Assembly (NCBI GenBank): GCA_020081605.1
Contig: JAHREC010000062.1
Coordinates: 1,240,001-1,304,000, forward strand
Length of the DNA: 64,000 nucleotides
Reading direction: 5' to 3'
Source: Albifimbria verrucaria
Lineage: Eukaryota; Ascomycota; Sordariomycetes; Hypocreales; Stachybotryaceae
Shown: positions 1 to 13,076 of the stretch, piece by piece
Layout: every line of letters starts with the position of its first letter
Position numbering within the stretch: position 1 is the first letter of the stretch
Notes under the pieces: model-generated
Seen by the model: only the letters and a program-made list of their open reading frames with translations
What the model was told of the DNA's origin: nothing
Databases searched by the model: none
Position numbers and translations under genes: made by a program

Positions 1-1039
1 ATCGCTCGTTACATCTCATGCTACTCCTGTATGCCAATTGCCTTGCGACAGCCGCTGTGCTCCAATGGGGAAAGAAAAAGTGTAGAAAACGCCGTTTGTC
101 CCATGAGTTCCATTCCATCCCTATGCTGTTGAAGTGTCGCCAAAAATGTGTCCTAAAAATTCGCTCGCCAAAATGTCGCTGGACCCGCCAAGAAATGACA
201 AAAGAAAATGTATGTGTGTGTGTAAAAAATTGCCTGAGACAAATACCGGGCAATTTCAGAAACCTCAAACCCAGCATATGAGACTGGTGGGGTCGGGCTT
301 CGTAGATTGTGAGGGACTTCTGTGCAGCGGAAGCGGAGGGCAGTCCAATTTGAGACAAATTAGGGTCCATTCTCGCCAGGTGCGCGTTGATTCTGTCGCA
401 CTTCTTGGAACGTGTCCCGTCCGAATGTCCCAGGCCCAAGCCGCTCGGTCCCGCTGCTCATCCAACGTTCTCACATCCCAAGTCAAGCATCCAAAAGCTG
501 GTTCTAGATTCGATTAGGTCGGGTTTTTGTTGCCATTGCCTCTTTTTCGACCAAAGCCATGCTGTGGCAAATGCCCGGAGCTCGGGAGCGCTAGCTTATT
601 TCTTGTGTTTGGTAAGAAAAAGCTTAGTGCATTGAACATCTCGTAAACTCGATAGCATCAACGGCTGATTGGCTGATTCCGGCCTTGCCAATGGAGCGGT
701 CCGAATAGTCCGCTGTCGGTCACACTAATCGGCCCAGTCCCGATGGCGCATTGTGACGTGGTAGACTAATAACAGCAGACGCTCGCGTAGAACCCGAAGG
801 TTCGCTGGGGCTATTTTGCCCAGCCCGACAGGCGAAGAGGGCCACGCGTGTCGCGAACCCACATTGTCGGTACTGGCCAGCAATGCTTTTTCGGTGGGAA
901 TTTTTTGTCGTAATAGAATCGAGCCCTGAAAGCTGTCTGTAGACCCAGCCGAGGTTGGATAGGAATCGGTGGCGAAACCACCGAAGCTCCGACCCCGGCA
1001 AAATCCGAACGACTCCGGGACGTTGTCGTCGGAGGCCCA

Positions 1040-2413
1040 TCAATAGCTGACTGGGATCCAGCGAATGGGAACGCCGTTAATGCCAACCTCGTACGGCTTG
1101 CCCGATGTCTTCCTTGGTGGCAGTGCCCATCGTGCCCGGCCTGGTTGCTGATCGTCAAGCTTGCCCCTCTTGCGCATCGCCATCTCCATAACAGCTATGC
1201 GGATGAAGTCGGAATTTTCTCGCATTTCCTTTGTCGCATAGCAGGTGGGAGGGCGGCCTGGCTGCTGGATCGGGGGTGAGACTGGTTTCCGTTGGATGTC
1301 GAAGATGATGATTGCTGTGTTCCGGAATAAGGGCTGCGAGTTGAAGGTGGAGCGGATCGTGAACGCTGTACCTTGTAAGTCTGCATCTGGATGGATGCGG
1401 AGAATGTTCCAGATGGCGACGTGGCCGGGGTTGAGGGTCGATACGAGAGTTGGTCGTGGGGTTGAGATACCGACGCACCTCTGCGGAGGGCATCTCCTCA
1501 GTGACTGGGGTCGTCGCTCATCGGTGTAAGGTACGTTGGGATCGATAGTCAAGATAGACCGGGTCAGGAAGTCATCTGGTGGGATGGACGGAAAATTGAT
1601 TGCAGAGAATGACCGGGCAGCAGAGCGCAGCGCGCGCAGCGACGCCGTCAAGTTGGACTTGAATACAGCGCGGAGAGGCTTGAATGCGATAGGCAGGCGG
1701 GTTTCCTCGACAGGGTCGACAGTCTTCTCTTCCATGTCGCTAAAGTCCAGTTCATCGTCGAAAACCACATGGCCACCCGAAAGAGGGTGCTCGTCGGCGG
1801 CATGGGGTGGTGAGCGAACAGGCTCTAGAGACTTGCGCATTGGGCCACCACGGCCCCTTCGCGATGTTGACGACCCGGGTGTGCTGGGGGTGCCGACGGA
1901 GGACACCACATCAGTGGTGAATGAGTTGCCCAAGGATGGGATCGAATCCGCGGAAATGGTCCTGACGGACATTTGGGAACCAACATTGCTTTCCGTGACG
2001 CTGAAAAAATCATCCAAATCCTCGGGAGGGATAGTAGAACATCGAGAGGGTTCCTGGTCAGGCTCCAGCTGAGTTCCTTCTCAGAAATCTGCTGTTCGTC
2101 GATAATGTCTTCCATGGTGAGGGTGCATCCCCACGAAGCTTACGCCTCTGCGACCTTCGCTGACGGGGATGTCAGTGACGGCCAACAAAGCGGCCACGGA
2201 GGGAGCTATGGAATCCGGCGTGTGCACCTCCTTAGGCAGTTTCCGGCGGTGGGTGCCATGGTGCTTCTGAGCATGGATGCTGTCGTGCTTGGTGTTCCTG
2301 GTGGGAATCTGAACGGGGCTTGTGGGCGTGGGTGGCCTCTCTATGTCGCGGTCGGTGAAGACGCTAGAAGGAGAGATGGAGCGCACAGGGCTGAAGTTCT
2401 TTCGTTTGGCCAT
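1040..2413 (-). CDS. Conserved filamentous-fungal protein of unknown function
   Basis: The protein starts MAKRKNFSPVRS at 2413 and ends GVPIRWIPVSY at 1040. The N-terminal half is Ser/Pro/Arg-rich and probably disordered. A 75-nt intron (2069-2143, GTAAGC...CTCAG) joins the first exon to the part that reads LEPDQEPSRCS and DDFFSVTESN. The conserved parts are an FKSNLTASLRALRSAARSF helix, an RRYLNPTTNSRI motif, an IQMQTYKVQRSRS motif, and a basic tail with ENSDFIRIAVMEMAMRKRGK and RARWALPPRK. The RRYLNP and QTYKVQRSRS motifs sit in other frames than the flanking segments (about 1200-1510), so at least two or three single-base deletions are present. I remember this architecture as a conserved hypothetical family in Sordariomycetes but know no function. 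The basic C-terminus would suit nucleic-acid or membrane contacts, but that is speculation. Confidence 0.62.
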
Positions 2414-5400
2414 GATTGCATCGATTTTTGAGTCGGTAGGACGGGAATAAGATTCAGGGTTGATTTTTTGAGTTGCGGATGTAACGGTGACGTCGGACCA
2501 GCTTGTGACATGCTTTGATAAGTTGGATTGGGCGGGAATGGTTGCGGTGTTGCGCAGAGTGGTCTTGCCGAGGGTGAGAGTCGGACGGGAGATCGAGGAG
2601 GAAGATAATGGAAAAATCGGGGAGAAGTCGAACCAAGGGAGGCGGCGTTTGAGGTGACGGACGAGGAGGGAGAGGACGGAATGGTCGTGGAGGGTGGTGG
2701 CCTTGGACGGCTTGAGTATTTGAATGACCTGGGGTCATCATGCTGCCAGATCAGGAATGGGCGGTCGCTGGCGACGCCCCGGGCATGGCTAAAGAGGGTA
2801 GGGTGTCTTCGTAGGCCCTTTCCCAGGGACCAGCGGGGCGGAACGGTCTTGAGGCCTGATTCAAAATGGCAAAGGGTATGCTCGCGTGTGCGAGGGCGAT
2901 TCGAATACGTAAAGCCAAACGCTGGCTGGCTGGTCGGGGTTTTGGATCCACCCAGCGCCTTCAAAGGGCAGGTCGACGGACTAATCAGCGGCGCTAGAAT
3001 CTCGCGGGAAGCCCAGGAAATCGAGGGAGGGGTGCGTCCAAGGGCGTGGGCGTCGCGGGTGTCGCTGGATGGAGAAGGACGGGGTTGTGCCTTGCAGGCG
3101 ATGTCGTAGAGTGGGTGAACGCGCGACAGAGAGACGCGATGCCGCCTTGTTGGAGGAAAAATGGTGTTTCCGGACGATGAGATGTGGATGAAGAGCTGAC
3201 CGTGGGTAGAGACTTTGAGAGGAGAAGAAAGAAGAAAAATAACAAGAGAAGAGAGGCGGATAGGAGTAAGAGATAAGGGCCAGCAGGACAAGCCCAAAAG
3301 GGGTGTGAGTGACGGAATTGAGGAAGGAAGGAATCAGGGTCAGAGTCAGATCCAGCTGAAGAAGGAAGGAAGGGGTTTGATCGTCAGCTCCCTTTTCTTT
3401 TTTTTCTTTTTATTTTCCTTCCACTAATTGCTGGTGATAGGGTCCTATTTTTGCTTTTCGGCCTCTCTCACACCCTCTCTTTTTCTTTTTATGTCTCGCT
3501 TTTTCCAACTCGCAAGGGGCCTGTGCCTGTCTGTGCCTGTGCCTCAATCACTCTGCTCGGCAGTGTGACTCGAGGGTGTTGATGCGTTGTCCTGCCTCGC
3601 TCAGTTGTCTTCCCTGCATGGGGTTCTGCCACGTTGGTTCGCTGCCTCCTGTACGCTTCCCGTCCGTCCCCGACAATGTGGCTCCTTTTAAGAGATTTGG
3701 CAGGGTCTCCCGAAGGTCCGTCCTGCGCCGGGTTCCCAAATTGCGATGGCTGTCTGTTGCGGTGGCCTGGCCTGCACGAGCTCGGATGCAGGGCTTCCTA
3801 GGCTGGGTCGCCGCGCGGATGCTACCGTGCCTGTCGTTTTGCTTCTCAAAGGTGTACACACCGCAGCCGTGCGTATGGGTGTCCACGAAATCCGATGTGC
3901 CGGCAGACGGACGATGAGCAAGAGCTGTTGGACAAATGGAAGATGGCCAGATGGCCGACGGTGGGCAGCCTTCTCCGATTACATATAACCCTCCAGATGC
4001 GCATTTAATCTACGGTAGAGATATGCTGCTGATACCAGGTTTCTTGTCTGCCAGGTCAGGTCGGCGTTAATCAACTGAGTTACTAGGCTGCCTGCCTAAT
4101 CTGTCTGAGGGTCACCGCGTCTTGGCTGATGGGCCAAAGGTGCAGAATGACTGCGCCGACCCTTATCTACGGGGTACGGGGATCAATCGCATGAGGCCAA
4201 ACCTTTCCCATACCCCAACCCTCAGATTGTCTTGGCCCTTGGGTTAGGTTGGCCGGGTTAGGTTGGGTTTAACGAGCGACATGAGGGCTATCGGGGCTCC
4301 AGGTACCTTTGCGCAGGCACACCAGCGCACGCCAGACGGACAGGGTACCTTTGCACACGACACCTCCCTCGTACCTCGGCGCACCCTCCATAATAGGCAC
4401 ATGCTGCAGCACGCCGAGTCATCCGGACGATACGGACGATCCAGAGGGCCAGCTGCTACGACGTGACACGGAGCCTGGGAAGCTGACTTCCTTATCACTG
4501 AGTATTCGGCATCGCGACACCCGGGATTGCAAGCGGGAATTAATCTGTTGGGGCACACCTACAGAGTACCGTACCTCCTCCCGACTTGACGGAGTCGGCA
4601 CTGGCACTAGTACCAGGACGTTGTAGCTTCGCAGCCAAGCCTGCTTGCTTTTCCGGCGGCATTCGCGAGAAGGCCAGAAAAGGGCTCAGCTCACCTCGGG
4701 GTAAGGAAAATAGGCAACATGAAAACAAGCATTCGAATACTGGGTCAACCAATGTTGCGTCCGTCGTCCACCAACTTTGTTGCGTTTGCTGACACGGCTG
4801 CGGGCATCTTGTCCCGGTCACCAGCCCACCACCCACCCACTGGTCTCGAACCAACTCAACCCGCATAACATGACGCTTATCAACATTTAAGTTGCCCGGG
4901 CGTGTGTCTGTTCCCTCCATCTTTCGGCGCCGGTCTGTCTCAGCCAATCTCTGGTCTCGCCCATCTCAGCTCGCGAGTCGCCGACACCTCTGCGAGGACA
5001 AGCTCAGCAGATGATCAACGTTTGCCACATTAACCCTTCCTGGCAGCGATGGGCAGGGCAGGCATTTCCAAGACCAATCCCATCCCATGTTGTCATTGTC
5101 AGACGCCGCGGCACTCCCGCCACTTGCACCTCCCAAGTAGACCTCACAACCTTAATCCGCCCAATAGCTCTCTGTGCTGGGGTCGGTTCTTTTGGCTGTC
5201 ATGGCCGCGCACGGAGCTGTCATCCGTCCCATTGGCAGGGAGGAGGTTTAGGCCGTTGGTGTTTGATAACAGCCCAGAGCACATGACCCCAAGTGCGTGT
5301 TAGGCCAAGCGCCCAGCTAACCTCGACTACGCTATCATCTCGAACTAGTATTACAAGGCACACGACCCCGTTTTGCTTCATGCGCCGCCGGTGACAGATG

Positions 5401-8400
5401 CAGCGCCGAAGGATAAGGGACAGGGAGCGCCGAAGCCCACTGAACCTGCATGCTGCACGGCACGTGGATGCCTAACAAAGGCCGTGCTAGATGAGACGTG
5501 GCATGGCCGAAACCCCGACGCATTCGTGCACTTGGCGATGATTTTCTACGGGTAGATGGATGGCACTGTAGATGCGCGCGATGGACACTACGTTACTGGT
5601 AGCCGTCTACTAGGCTCATCACGCGATGAAACTTCCTTATCATCATGCTCTAATTCGCGGGGCCAGGCTGCGTCATGCCGTCATGGCTTTGCTCGAGGCT
5701 ACACACCCTCTTCCCTTTTCCCTCTGACTTTCAACCCCACGTTTGCCTAGAAAACGCGGGGTTTGGTCATCGTCCATGTTCAATGGATCCACAGCAACTA
5801 TCCGCATCAGCTCCTTTCTCCCGCGCAGGGTCCTCTGCGAAAAATGTAAAATTGGGACATGATCACCAATGTCGTCAAGGCCAAGAACGAGAAGATGGGG
5901 GTGATCTTGCAACACGGATCGAGATTTGTAGGCTTCTTTTGGCGAGGCTCTGAATTGTTTCCGCGTTTCCCTTTGTTGCCGCTGAAAAAGGCATCTTTGA
6001 CGTTCTCGAGCAGATCTGACCCCTTCGCTGCTGCGACCGACACACCCATCACCAACCCTTGTTGAAGTCGCTTCTCATAAGTCCGAGGTAAGAGATACGG
6101 TATTATTGTGCTAGTCAACGAACCATCATCCGTTGGCAGGGTCTACTGAGACAATCCTCTGCAGGCATCCTCATTAGTCCAGTAGAAAGGGTGGCAGGCG
6201 CTGTCAGGTGTATGCGTCGTCCTTGACGAGAAGAATCTGTTCCCTGATTGCGAATTATTTCCCTGTAGGAATTTCAGACTTGCTAGGTCCTTTTCGCTTA
6301 GTGGATGTATCCCCGTCTTTCCCCGGTTTCCATGCAACAGGATGCTGCTCGTCGCCAGAAAATATCTCCTGCGGACATTTCCAGAAGATGGCATCAAACG
6401 CCGAGCTCTCTCTGGCGGTGTACTTAAGAGAAGCGGCATGGTTCCGAGGACTTGCGCATATACGCCGACGCCGGGAGGACCCGGCGCCGCATATCTCTTC
6501 TATTCCTTTTATCGCCGAAACCTATGATATTAGTCGTCAATTGCAGGTGTTTGCCCAATCTGCTATGCAGTTCTCCTGCATCCCCTGGTCTAAGCAATGT
6601 GGCACGTCCCTGCTGGTCAGATCAGCGAGACCAAGTGTCAACAGATGGCCCTGTTTGGTCTCTCTGAAAAGCTTGGTCAGGGATGTATTTGGCATGCAGT
6701 CGTTCCTGGACCCTTCCACATATCTGTGCTGTGAGACAGGTGTTACTGTCTGTATCTCAGCTACCACGGCCCACCACTTATCATGAGTGTAAGAAATTTA
6801 TTGCATAATATTTGTCATGGCAGTAGTAGGCTGAGATGCTACGGCGCACGCCCTTCACTTTGATTTACATGCGTTTTAATTTGTCTCGGCGCTTGAATGT
6901 CGGGGCCCAACACCGTCCTGAGCCGCGTGGTTGTGAATGTTCCTTCAATGAATGGTCATACACAAAGATGGCACACATTTGTTGACGCAGTCACAGTATT
7001 TGGTTCGTTGGCTTGAAACAAGCTACTTTACGTTTCATTATGTCTCCCATCATTGGTAGAGAATGATGTTCGGTGTTGGTCAGGGTAGGTGGTTGATTGG
7101 TTGCTCACACAAGCTGCAGGTCGAATTACACTGAGCAATAGCAAGGAGCGGTTCAGCATAGTGCGCTGTATTAATTCTTGTTATGTCGTACAAGATTTTA
7201 AGTGGTGGGAGGTCAAACCCTAGGATCTACAGTAGCATATTACTTCGCAGTAATACAACACATCGGAGGCCATTCGTAACAGAACCGATCTGACAACGCT
7301 CTCCGTTCATACCCAAACAGACAACCGATTCAGATCCAGATCTTATTACTTTTAGCGGTCGAGCCAAGATTACCGCTGATACAGCCATGTGCCAGTGTTT
7401 CAATCAAGTGGTGGTCGTCCAGCGCATTGCAAGATGGCTAGAGACTATGGTGGATTGACCTCGTTCGCCAAGAAGGGATCTTCACCATCCGTCATAACGA
7501 GCAGTCCCCAAATACACCACCCGCATTTTCTGCCGTTCCAACCCTCGTTAAATCCGTGTTCCGGCCCATTTTTTTCTTCAGTCCTTCAGACCCTGAAATG
7601 ATGCAAGACAGCAGCGTGAAAGTTCCCAGAGAAAACCAAGCTCCACACTACCCCGGATCACAAGACGTGGGAGTTGGAGTTTCATTGACACATCAAAGCA
7701 TAAAACACACACGCACGCCCCTCCCTTTCTTCAACAATGACATCTCCGTCGAGAAGGCCACAGAGAAGTCTTCTGTGAAACTGTGCGATGAGCTAAAGGA
7801 TCGACGGGTTCGGTGGGAATCGCCCGCGTGGAGGAGGCATTACCTCATCGTTGTCGTGGGAGCGGCACGTCGGGGGCTCCGATGGCGGCGGCCATTGGTA
7901 GATATGCATCGTCGTCAATTCGCGAATCAATTCTCTGCGAAGATCTCAATTGCTGCAGAAAATAAGAGCAATCGCCTACGAGACACCACCCCTCCTTTGC
8001 TGCCCGTTCACATCATCGCCATTGGCAATACCCACCCACCCTTTGCCCAGAATCCTTAGCTAGGCGCCGTTAGCCCGGCATTCCAGCTCCACACACCTGG
8101 TTTTGCCAGCCGGAAGTTGGCAGGTTGTGATAAGAATATTTTTCTTTGCTTGGCTAGGCCAGGGAATCCAAGATTCTGTCGTGATGGTGGCCGGTCGCTA
8201 ATGACGTCGGTCCGGTAGCCGTTTTCTCTGCAACGGTAGGTGTGTATTGATTGATTGGGTAGGAATCCATGACAAAGTGTTTGAAACAGTCATCGCCAAT
8301 GTCGTATCGCATGTCTACAACCTGATATACGTCTTGTCTACGGTAGCCTCGCATTATACTGTTCGAATTACATGGATGTAATTGAGGCTTGGTGACGTTA

Positions 8401-8991
8401 TTTTTCTCTTACCCTATACTAACATCCCATTCATCTATGTTCAGAGTATTTGTAGCAGGCAGTTTTTCTTGTTCATAAGTCATTAATACTGTACTGGTTT
8501 TACCCATATTTATTGTCTTGTACTTGTGATTTGAGGCTCCAGATATGGAAATTGACTATTGGAGCCTGGGCTCTTGAATCTACAGAAGGGTGGCCTGACC
8601 TACCTTGTCCCCTGAATAACCCGTTCATCGCAGCTTATAAAGTAATCAGTTGGATCATTGTGGTTATTGATCATCGAACCAAGCCCTTCCTATACTTACC
8701 TTATATTTCTGAATTAACGTAGAGCTATTGGCAAGTCTAGTGAGATTAACTGTATTACACCCTTGTCAATCTGTAAGCAATACCATCGCCGTGCAATACA
8801 AGCCAGCGAATCAGCTATAAGAACAGAGTGAAGCGGCTGAGCAAGGCATACAAATACCAGCGTGGCGCAGATAACTCAGCCGCGTTTGAGAATCCAGAAT
8901 CAGGCGGTAAATACCCAGACTACGCAACACCATGCCAGGACTTCGCAGCACGGAATGACGATACTGTTGGGCGTCAAACTGTTGAGTGAAG
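2414..8991. other. Long intergenic region without a recognisable gene
   Basis: About 6.6 kb with no reading frame that resembles a known protein. ORFs in both strands are short or compositionally odd (Ser/Pro/Arg runs, antisense-like). The first kilobase is probably the 5' leader and promoter of the gene ending at 1040. It contains a poly-pyrimidine tract on the plus strand around 3388-3510. The stretch near 4235-4270 has a short TTAGGTTGG-type direct repeat. One minus-strand ORF at 5807-6118 (starts MTSTIIPYLLPRTYEKRL) looks slightly protein-like but has no family I recognise. Transcribed non-coding RNA cannot be excluded. Confidence 0.4.
3388..3510 (+). repeat. Poly-pyrimidine (CT-rich) low-complexity tract
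   Basis: The plus strand here is almost entirely C and T, with runs such as CTTTTCTTTTTTTTCTTTTT and later CTCTCTTTTTCTTTTTATG. CT-rich blocks are common in fungal promoters next to transcription starts. It lies about 1 kb upstream of the minus-strand gene at 1040-2413, so a promoter role is only a possibility. Confidence 0.4.
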
Positions 8992-11900
8992 ATGAGCTTT
9001 GGCTTCTCGGTTGGCGACTTTCTCGCTGTCATAGAGCTCGCCAACAAAATCCGCAGGGACTTTAGTGGTGCACCAGACCAGTTCAAAGAGATCGCCCAAG
9101 AGGTGCGGACCCTGTCTATCGTGCTTCAAGATGCAAGCGTCAATGCCGCTCAGTTCTCGGGAGACCAAGCGGACAACTTCCAGACGGTGCTGTCTAGCTG
9201 TCATGCGCTCCTTCAAAGGCTAGAAAAAGTTGTGGATAAATGGAGCGATGTTCTTCAGCACAAGCAAGGAAAAATCGTTCAAAGAATCTGGAAGAGACTG
9301 AAGTGGGAGCCTGAAGAGATCCGTGATCTTCGAAGTCAGCTCACTTCCAGAGTAACACTCCTCAACACTTTCAACGACCGAACAACCAGCCATAACGTTG
9401 CAAAGCTGGTTCGACGAAACGATGATGAGAGGCAAATAAAACTGTTGGAATGGCTCAGTCCTGTCAACTATGTCGCTCAACAGAATTACTTGGCCGGTCG
9501 ACGCCAAGCAGGTTCAAGGAAATGGCTCTTCGATTCAGCTCTCTTCACACAATGGCTGGCACAAAAGGCCAAATCCTCTACTGTCCCGGCGACCCTGGTA
9601 CTGGTAAGACCTTTACCACAGCTATGGTAATTGAGAAATTGCAAGATGAGACGCAAAATGACTCGAGGACCTTGAACACGTACCTGTATTGCTCATACAA
9701 GAATGCCGACCAGGACACTCACAGTTTACTCTGTAGTTTGCTGCGTAACTCTTTTCAGCACGCTGGCATTCCCGATACGGTCTTTCCAATTTACGAGAAG
9801 CGCCAAGCGTCGGGCCAACCGCTCTTGCGTGACGAAGTTCTACCACTCCTAGGATCGCTATATACATCTTTTGACAGAGTCAACATACTTGTGGATGCGC
9901 TGGACGAACTTCCTGTTCAAGTCCGGAGGCCATTTATCACAGAGCTCTTGAGGCTACGACAGAATCAGAACCTCAGTCTGTTCCTCACCTCGCGTAATAT
10001 TCCAGAAATCCAACGCCCATTTGATGACCAAGGAGCTGCTAGCCTGGAAATAAGGGCAAGCGATGAGGATGTGTGCCAGTTTCTGATGGACTCGCTCTTC
10101 CAACTACCGAGGTTTGTGGGTAGGTCTCCTGCTCTGCAAGCAGAGATTATACAAGCCATCACAGAGGCTTGTTCAGGCATGTAAGCAGTTTCTTCTCTTG
10201 AGCTACGACAATCCATACTAATGCTATATCAGGTTTCTCTTAGCAGAGCTACATTTGGGTTCGCTCAAGCATAAGAAATCCATAACTGCACTTCGATCTG
10301 CGTTATCCAGTCTCCGCGTTGGGTCAGATGCGTATGACAATGCATACGAGGACACGATGGCGAGAGTCTCTGCATTGGGCCCAGATTCAGAGAACCTCGC
10401 CAAACAGGCATTACTTATACTCAGTTGCGCTCGACAGCCGCTCCTGACCGAGGATCTGGCTTATGCCTTGTCTGTTGAGCCAGATAGCGAGACAATTGAC
10501 GAAGACAACGTACCGGATATCGAAGACGTTGTGGCAGTTTGCGCTGGCCTGGTTGTAATTGATAAAGAAAGCAACGTTGTCCAGCTCGTGCATAAATCGA
10601 CACAGGAATACTTCGAAAGGAACCGAGCACGCTGGTTCCCCAGGGCTAATGACATTATGGCACGACTATGTATCCGGTATAGATCGATGGCTCTGTCGAG
10701 AATGTCAAGTGGTACAAAAAAACAACCATAGTTCTACCATTTTGGCGTTATGCTGATGCTAATGTGTTTCACCACACTCTCGTTGCAGAACGGGAGGTTG
10801 AAGCAGCAGGCGAAATGACAACGGCCTCATCCAATGCTATAGTTTTGTCTAATGTCTCTTCCACGTCGGAACTTGCTCTCAGACAGCTTGCAAAGGACAT
10901 GGGAGGCAGTCTGCAGTCAACACTTCTTTCGGCTTGCCGCGACGGGCGTCATGCTTTAGTAGAGCTACTGTTGACAGTCAATAACTACGAATGGTCACAG
11001 TCGCCCAACCATTCTGGTTCAAAAGCGTTCCGTAGTAGCCCGAGGGAACAATTTGATGTCTCTCAAGATGATGTTCTCCTCACCATTGCTGCCAGACGCA
11101 GGGATTACGCCATGATTAAAATTCTGTTGGATCAAGGTGCAGATCCAAATGTTGTAAATCCTTTCGGGCTGACAGCCTTGTACATTGCGGCAAGCAATGG
11201 ATCTGAGAGCTTAATAGCACTCTTGCTAGAACACCCATCCATCGACCCGAATTGCGAGTGTAGGGAGAAACACCTGCCTCGGTCATTTTGTGACGAATAT
11301 GCCTATAAACTATGGGCCGGAGATATCCTCTGGACTCCATTGCTAGTCGCTGTTAGGGCAGGGCACCTTGGTTCTGTCAGAATATTGTTGAACAGAGCTG
11401 ACCGTAGATATCGAGACCGGGGCGGCATGAATGTCGCGTGCCTTGCTGCCGCTATTGGGCATTGCGAGATAATCAAGGAGCTCCTTAAATGGTCCGATAT
11501 AGAAATGGATCCCCTCAAATCAACAGCATCGGTCAGCGCTGGAGATGGCGATCAAGAGCTCGCAATATGAAGCTTGCCAGATTCTGATACCTATATCCGA
11601 TGTCAACCGCAAATATGCAAATGGGAACAGACCACTTCACGAAGCCATACCAAGGGATGTTTCAAGATTTGTTCAAAAACCAGTTGATACAGGAGGTATT
11701 GAGATTAATTCCTGGGGCAATGGCCCGCTCCAGTTGGCTGCGGAGCAAAGCTTTGAGATTTTGTTCGCACTAGTTAGGCACATTGGTGCCCACGGTATTC
11801 ACGACAAACACTGGGAATCGGCAAAATCAGTACTAATGGATAAATGCAGAACCCGCGCTCATATTAATAGTTTGGCATCAATTCCCATGTTCGATATTAA

Positions 11901-12694
11901 TGTGAAGGATGAATTCGGGAGCGCCTTCCTCCATCGAATTTGTGTCACTCCTCGTATCTCTGTTCTCAAAGCAGTATTGCAATATCCGAGCATTAATGTC
12001 AACATCCGTGATCGTTATGGTAACACCCCACTGATGATGGCAGTACAACATTGCAACTATGAAGCAATAAATGCGCTGTTAAGCCACAATGGTGTTCTTT
12101 TGGACACAGAAAATCAGGCAGGCGACACAGCCTTGCTGATGGCCCCAGTGGTTACATCGGACCCTAATACGTGGCGCCAAAGTACCGCAGACGCGGCACA
12201 CCATATTCTTGAGAAGTTCTTACGGCATCCTGATGTACGCAAAAATCACCAGAACAAGGCCGGCCAGAACGTTCTCACTTTAGCTGTCCAATATGGAACA
12301 AAGTCTATGCTTCAGTCAATCATAGAAATGACGAATTTAGCTGGTCAATTCCACGAGATTTTTCAGAACGGAAGAACACTTATATCATATTCTTCTGAGC
12401 TTAAGACGCCATATGCTTTTGATTTCATTGTCGAGAAATCTTTACCACACTTCATTGATCTTGCGGATAACGAGGAAGAACACCATTGTCGTATGCGGCA
12501 GAAGCGGGCAACCACAGAACCATGAAAAACTTATGGGAATAGCTGATATTCGCATTGAGTTAGCTGATAATAAAGGATACACGCCTCTTGAATACGCTAT
12601 ACTGAGTGGCAGTACAGAAGCAGAAAGAATATTGATGATGAAGGGTGCGAGAAGACTTCAAACAAGGCAAGGCGACAGAACCACTTCCCATTAA
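8992..12694 (+). CDS. STAND/NLR-like receptor: HeLo-like N-domain, NACHT, ankyrin repeats
   Basis: I choose ATG 8992 (MSFGFSVGDF); the in-frame GTG six bases upstream is not a likely start. Residues 1-130 match the helical fungal STAND N-terminal (HeLo-like) domain. The NACHT domain follows, with WLSPVNYVAQQ, Walker A GDPGTGKT (about 9585) and Walker B ILVDALDEL (about 9890). The winged-helix part ends with VHKSTQEYFERNR (about 10600). From about 10900 ankyrin-like repeats run to the end (for example GLTALYIAASNGSESLIALLLE, in part). One intron, 10181-10232, splits Gly-Met/FLLAE. The frame breaks at A4 9563-9566, A7 10716-10722, about 11510-11530, about 12478 and A5 12525-12529. All but the one near 11515 are mended by one base, so an intact protein of about 1,210 residues is likely. 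Family role: intracellular non-self recognition with cell-death signalling. Confidence 0.8.
10181..10232 (+). other. Intron at the conserved NACHT position GM/FLLA
   Basis: This 52-nt intron starts GTAAGC, has a TACTAAT branch site and ends ATATCAG. It interrupts the Met codon in the motif CSGM-FLLAEL. The second STAND gene in this window has a phase-2 intron at the same codon (54228-54286), which shows common descent of the NACHT module. Confidence 0.85.
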
Positions 12695-13076
12695 AAACGC
12701 AAAAAGACTGGAGGAATCATTAGAATAGCGATAAATGAATCTCATGAGTGATAGGCTTGTGCATGCAAAGCGAGTGTGGTTTAGAGAGCTGGCATATACA
12801 TGAACTCGTCTCCTGTTCAGACTTATTATCTGCCAGATCTAGTGGGAGGTGAGCATCATGCTTGCCCCAAATACAGCCAAGAATTAATCTTGACGGCTTG
12901 TAGTACTTTTTAACATACGATTATTTGTATACAAGTCCTCAGGAATACAGTCTTCGATAACTTCTCCATCGGTCACTACTCTCATGTTATGTGTTATGAT
13001 GAATGTTACGGTGATAGTCGTAGACGAGTACAGCATTATTCAAGCTAAAAGAATCTCACGAATTCGACTATTCGGA
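12695..13076. other. Short spacer between convergent genes
   Basis: AT-rich sequence between the 3' ends of the STAND gene (+) and the Fab1-like gene (-). I see nothing in it beyond probable 3' UTRs. Confidence 0.5.

Noticed and set aside
2341..3297. 318-codon minus frame starting MGLSCWPLSLTP
   Set aside because: Ser/Pro/Arg-rich with no domain. It overlaps the leader of the conserved gene at 1040-2413 and looks like translated UTR.
6208..6786. 192-codon plus frame starting MYASSLTRRICS
   Set aside because: No family resemblance, no supporting introns, and mixed composition.
10713..10789. An intron GTACAA...TTGCAG in the first STAND gene
   Set aside because: It would remove LPFWRYADANVFHHTL, which fits the family. 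A one-base deletion in the A7 run explains the break better.
8992..12694. First STAND gene as a pseudogene because of five frame breaks
   Set aside because: Almost all breaks are mended by one base in a homopolymer, as in the housekeeping genes. No nonsense codon is left in the mended frame.
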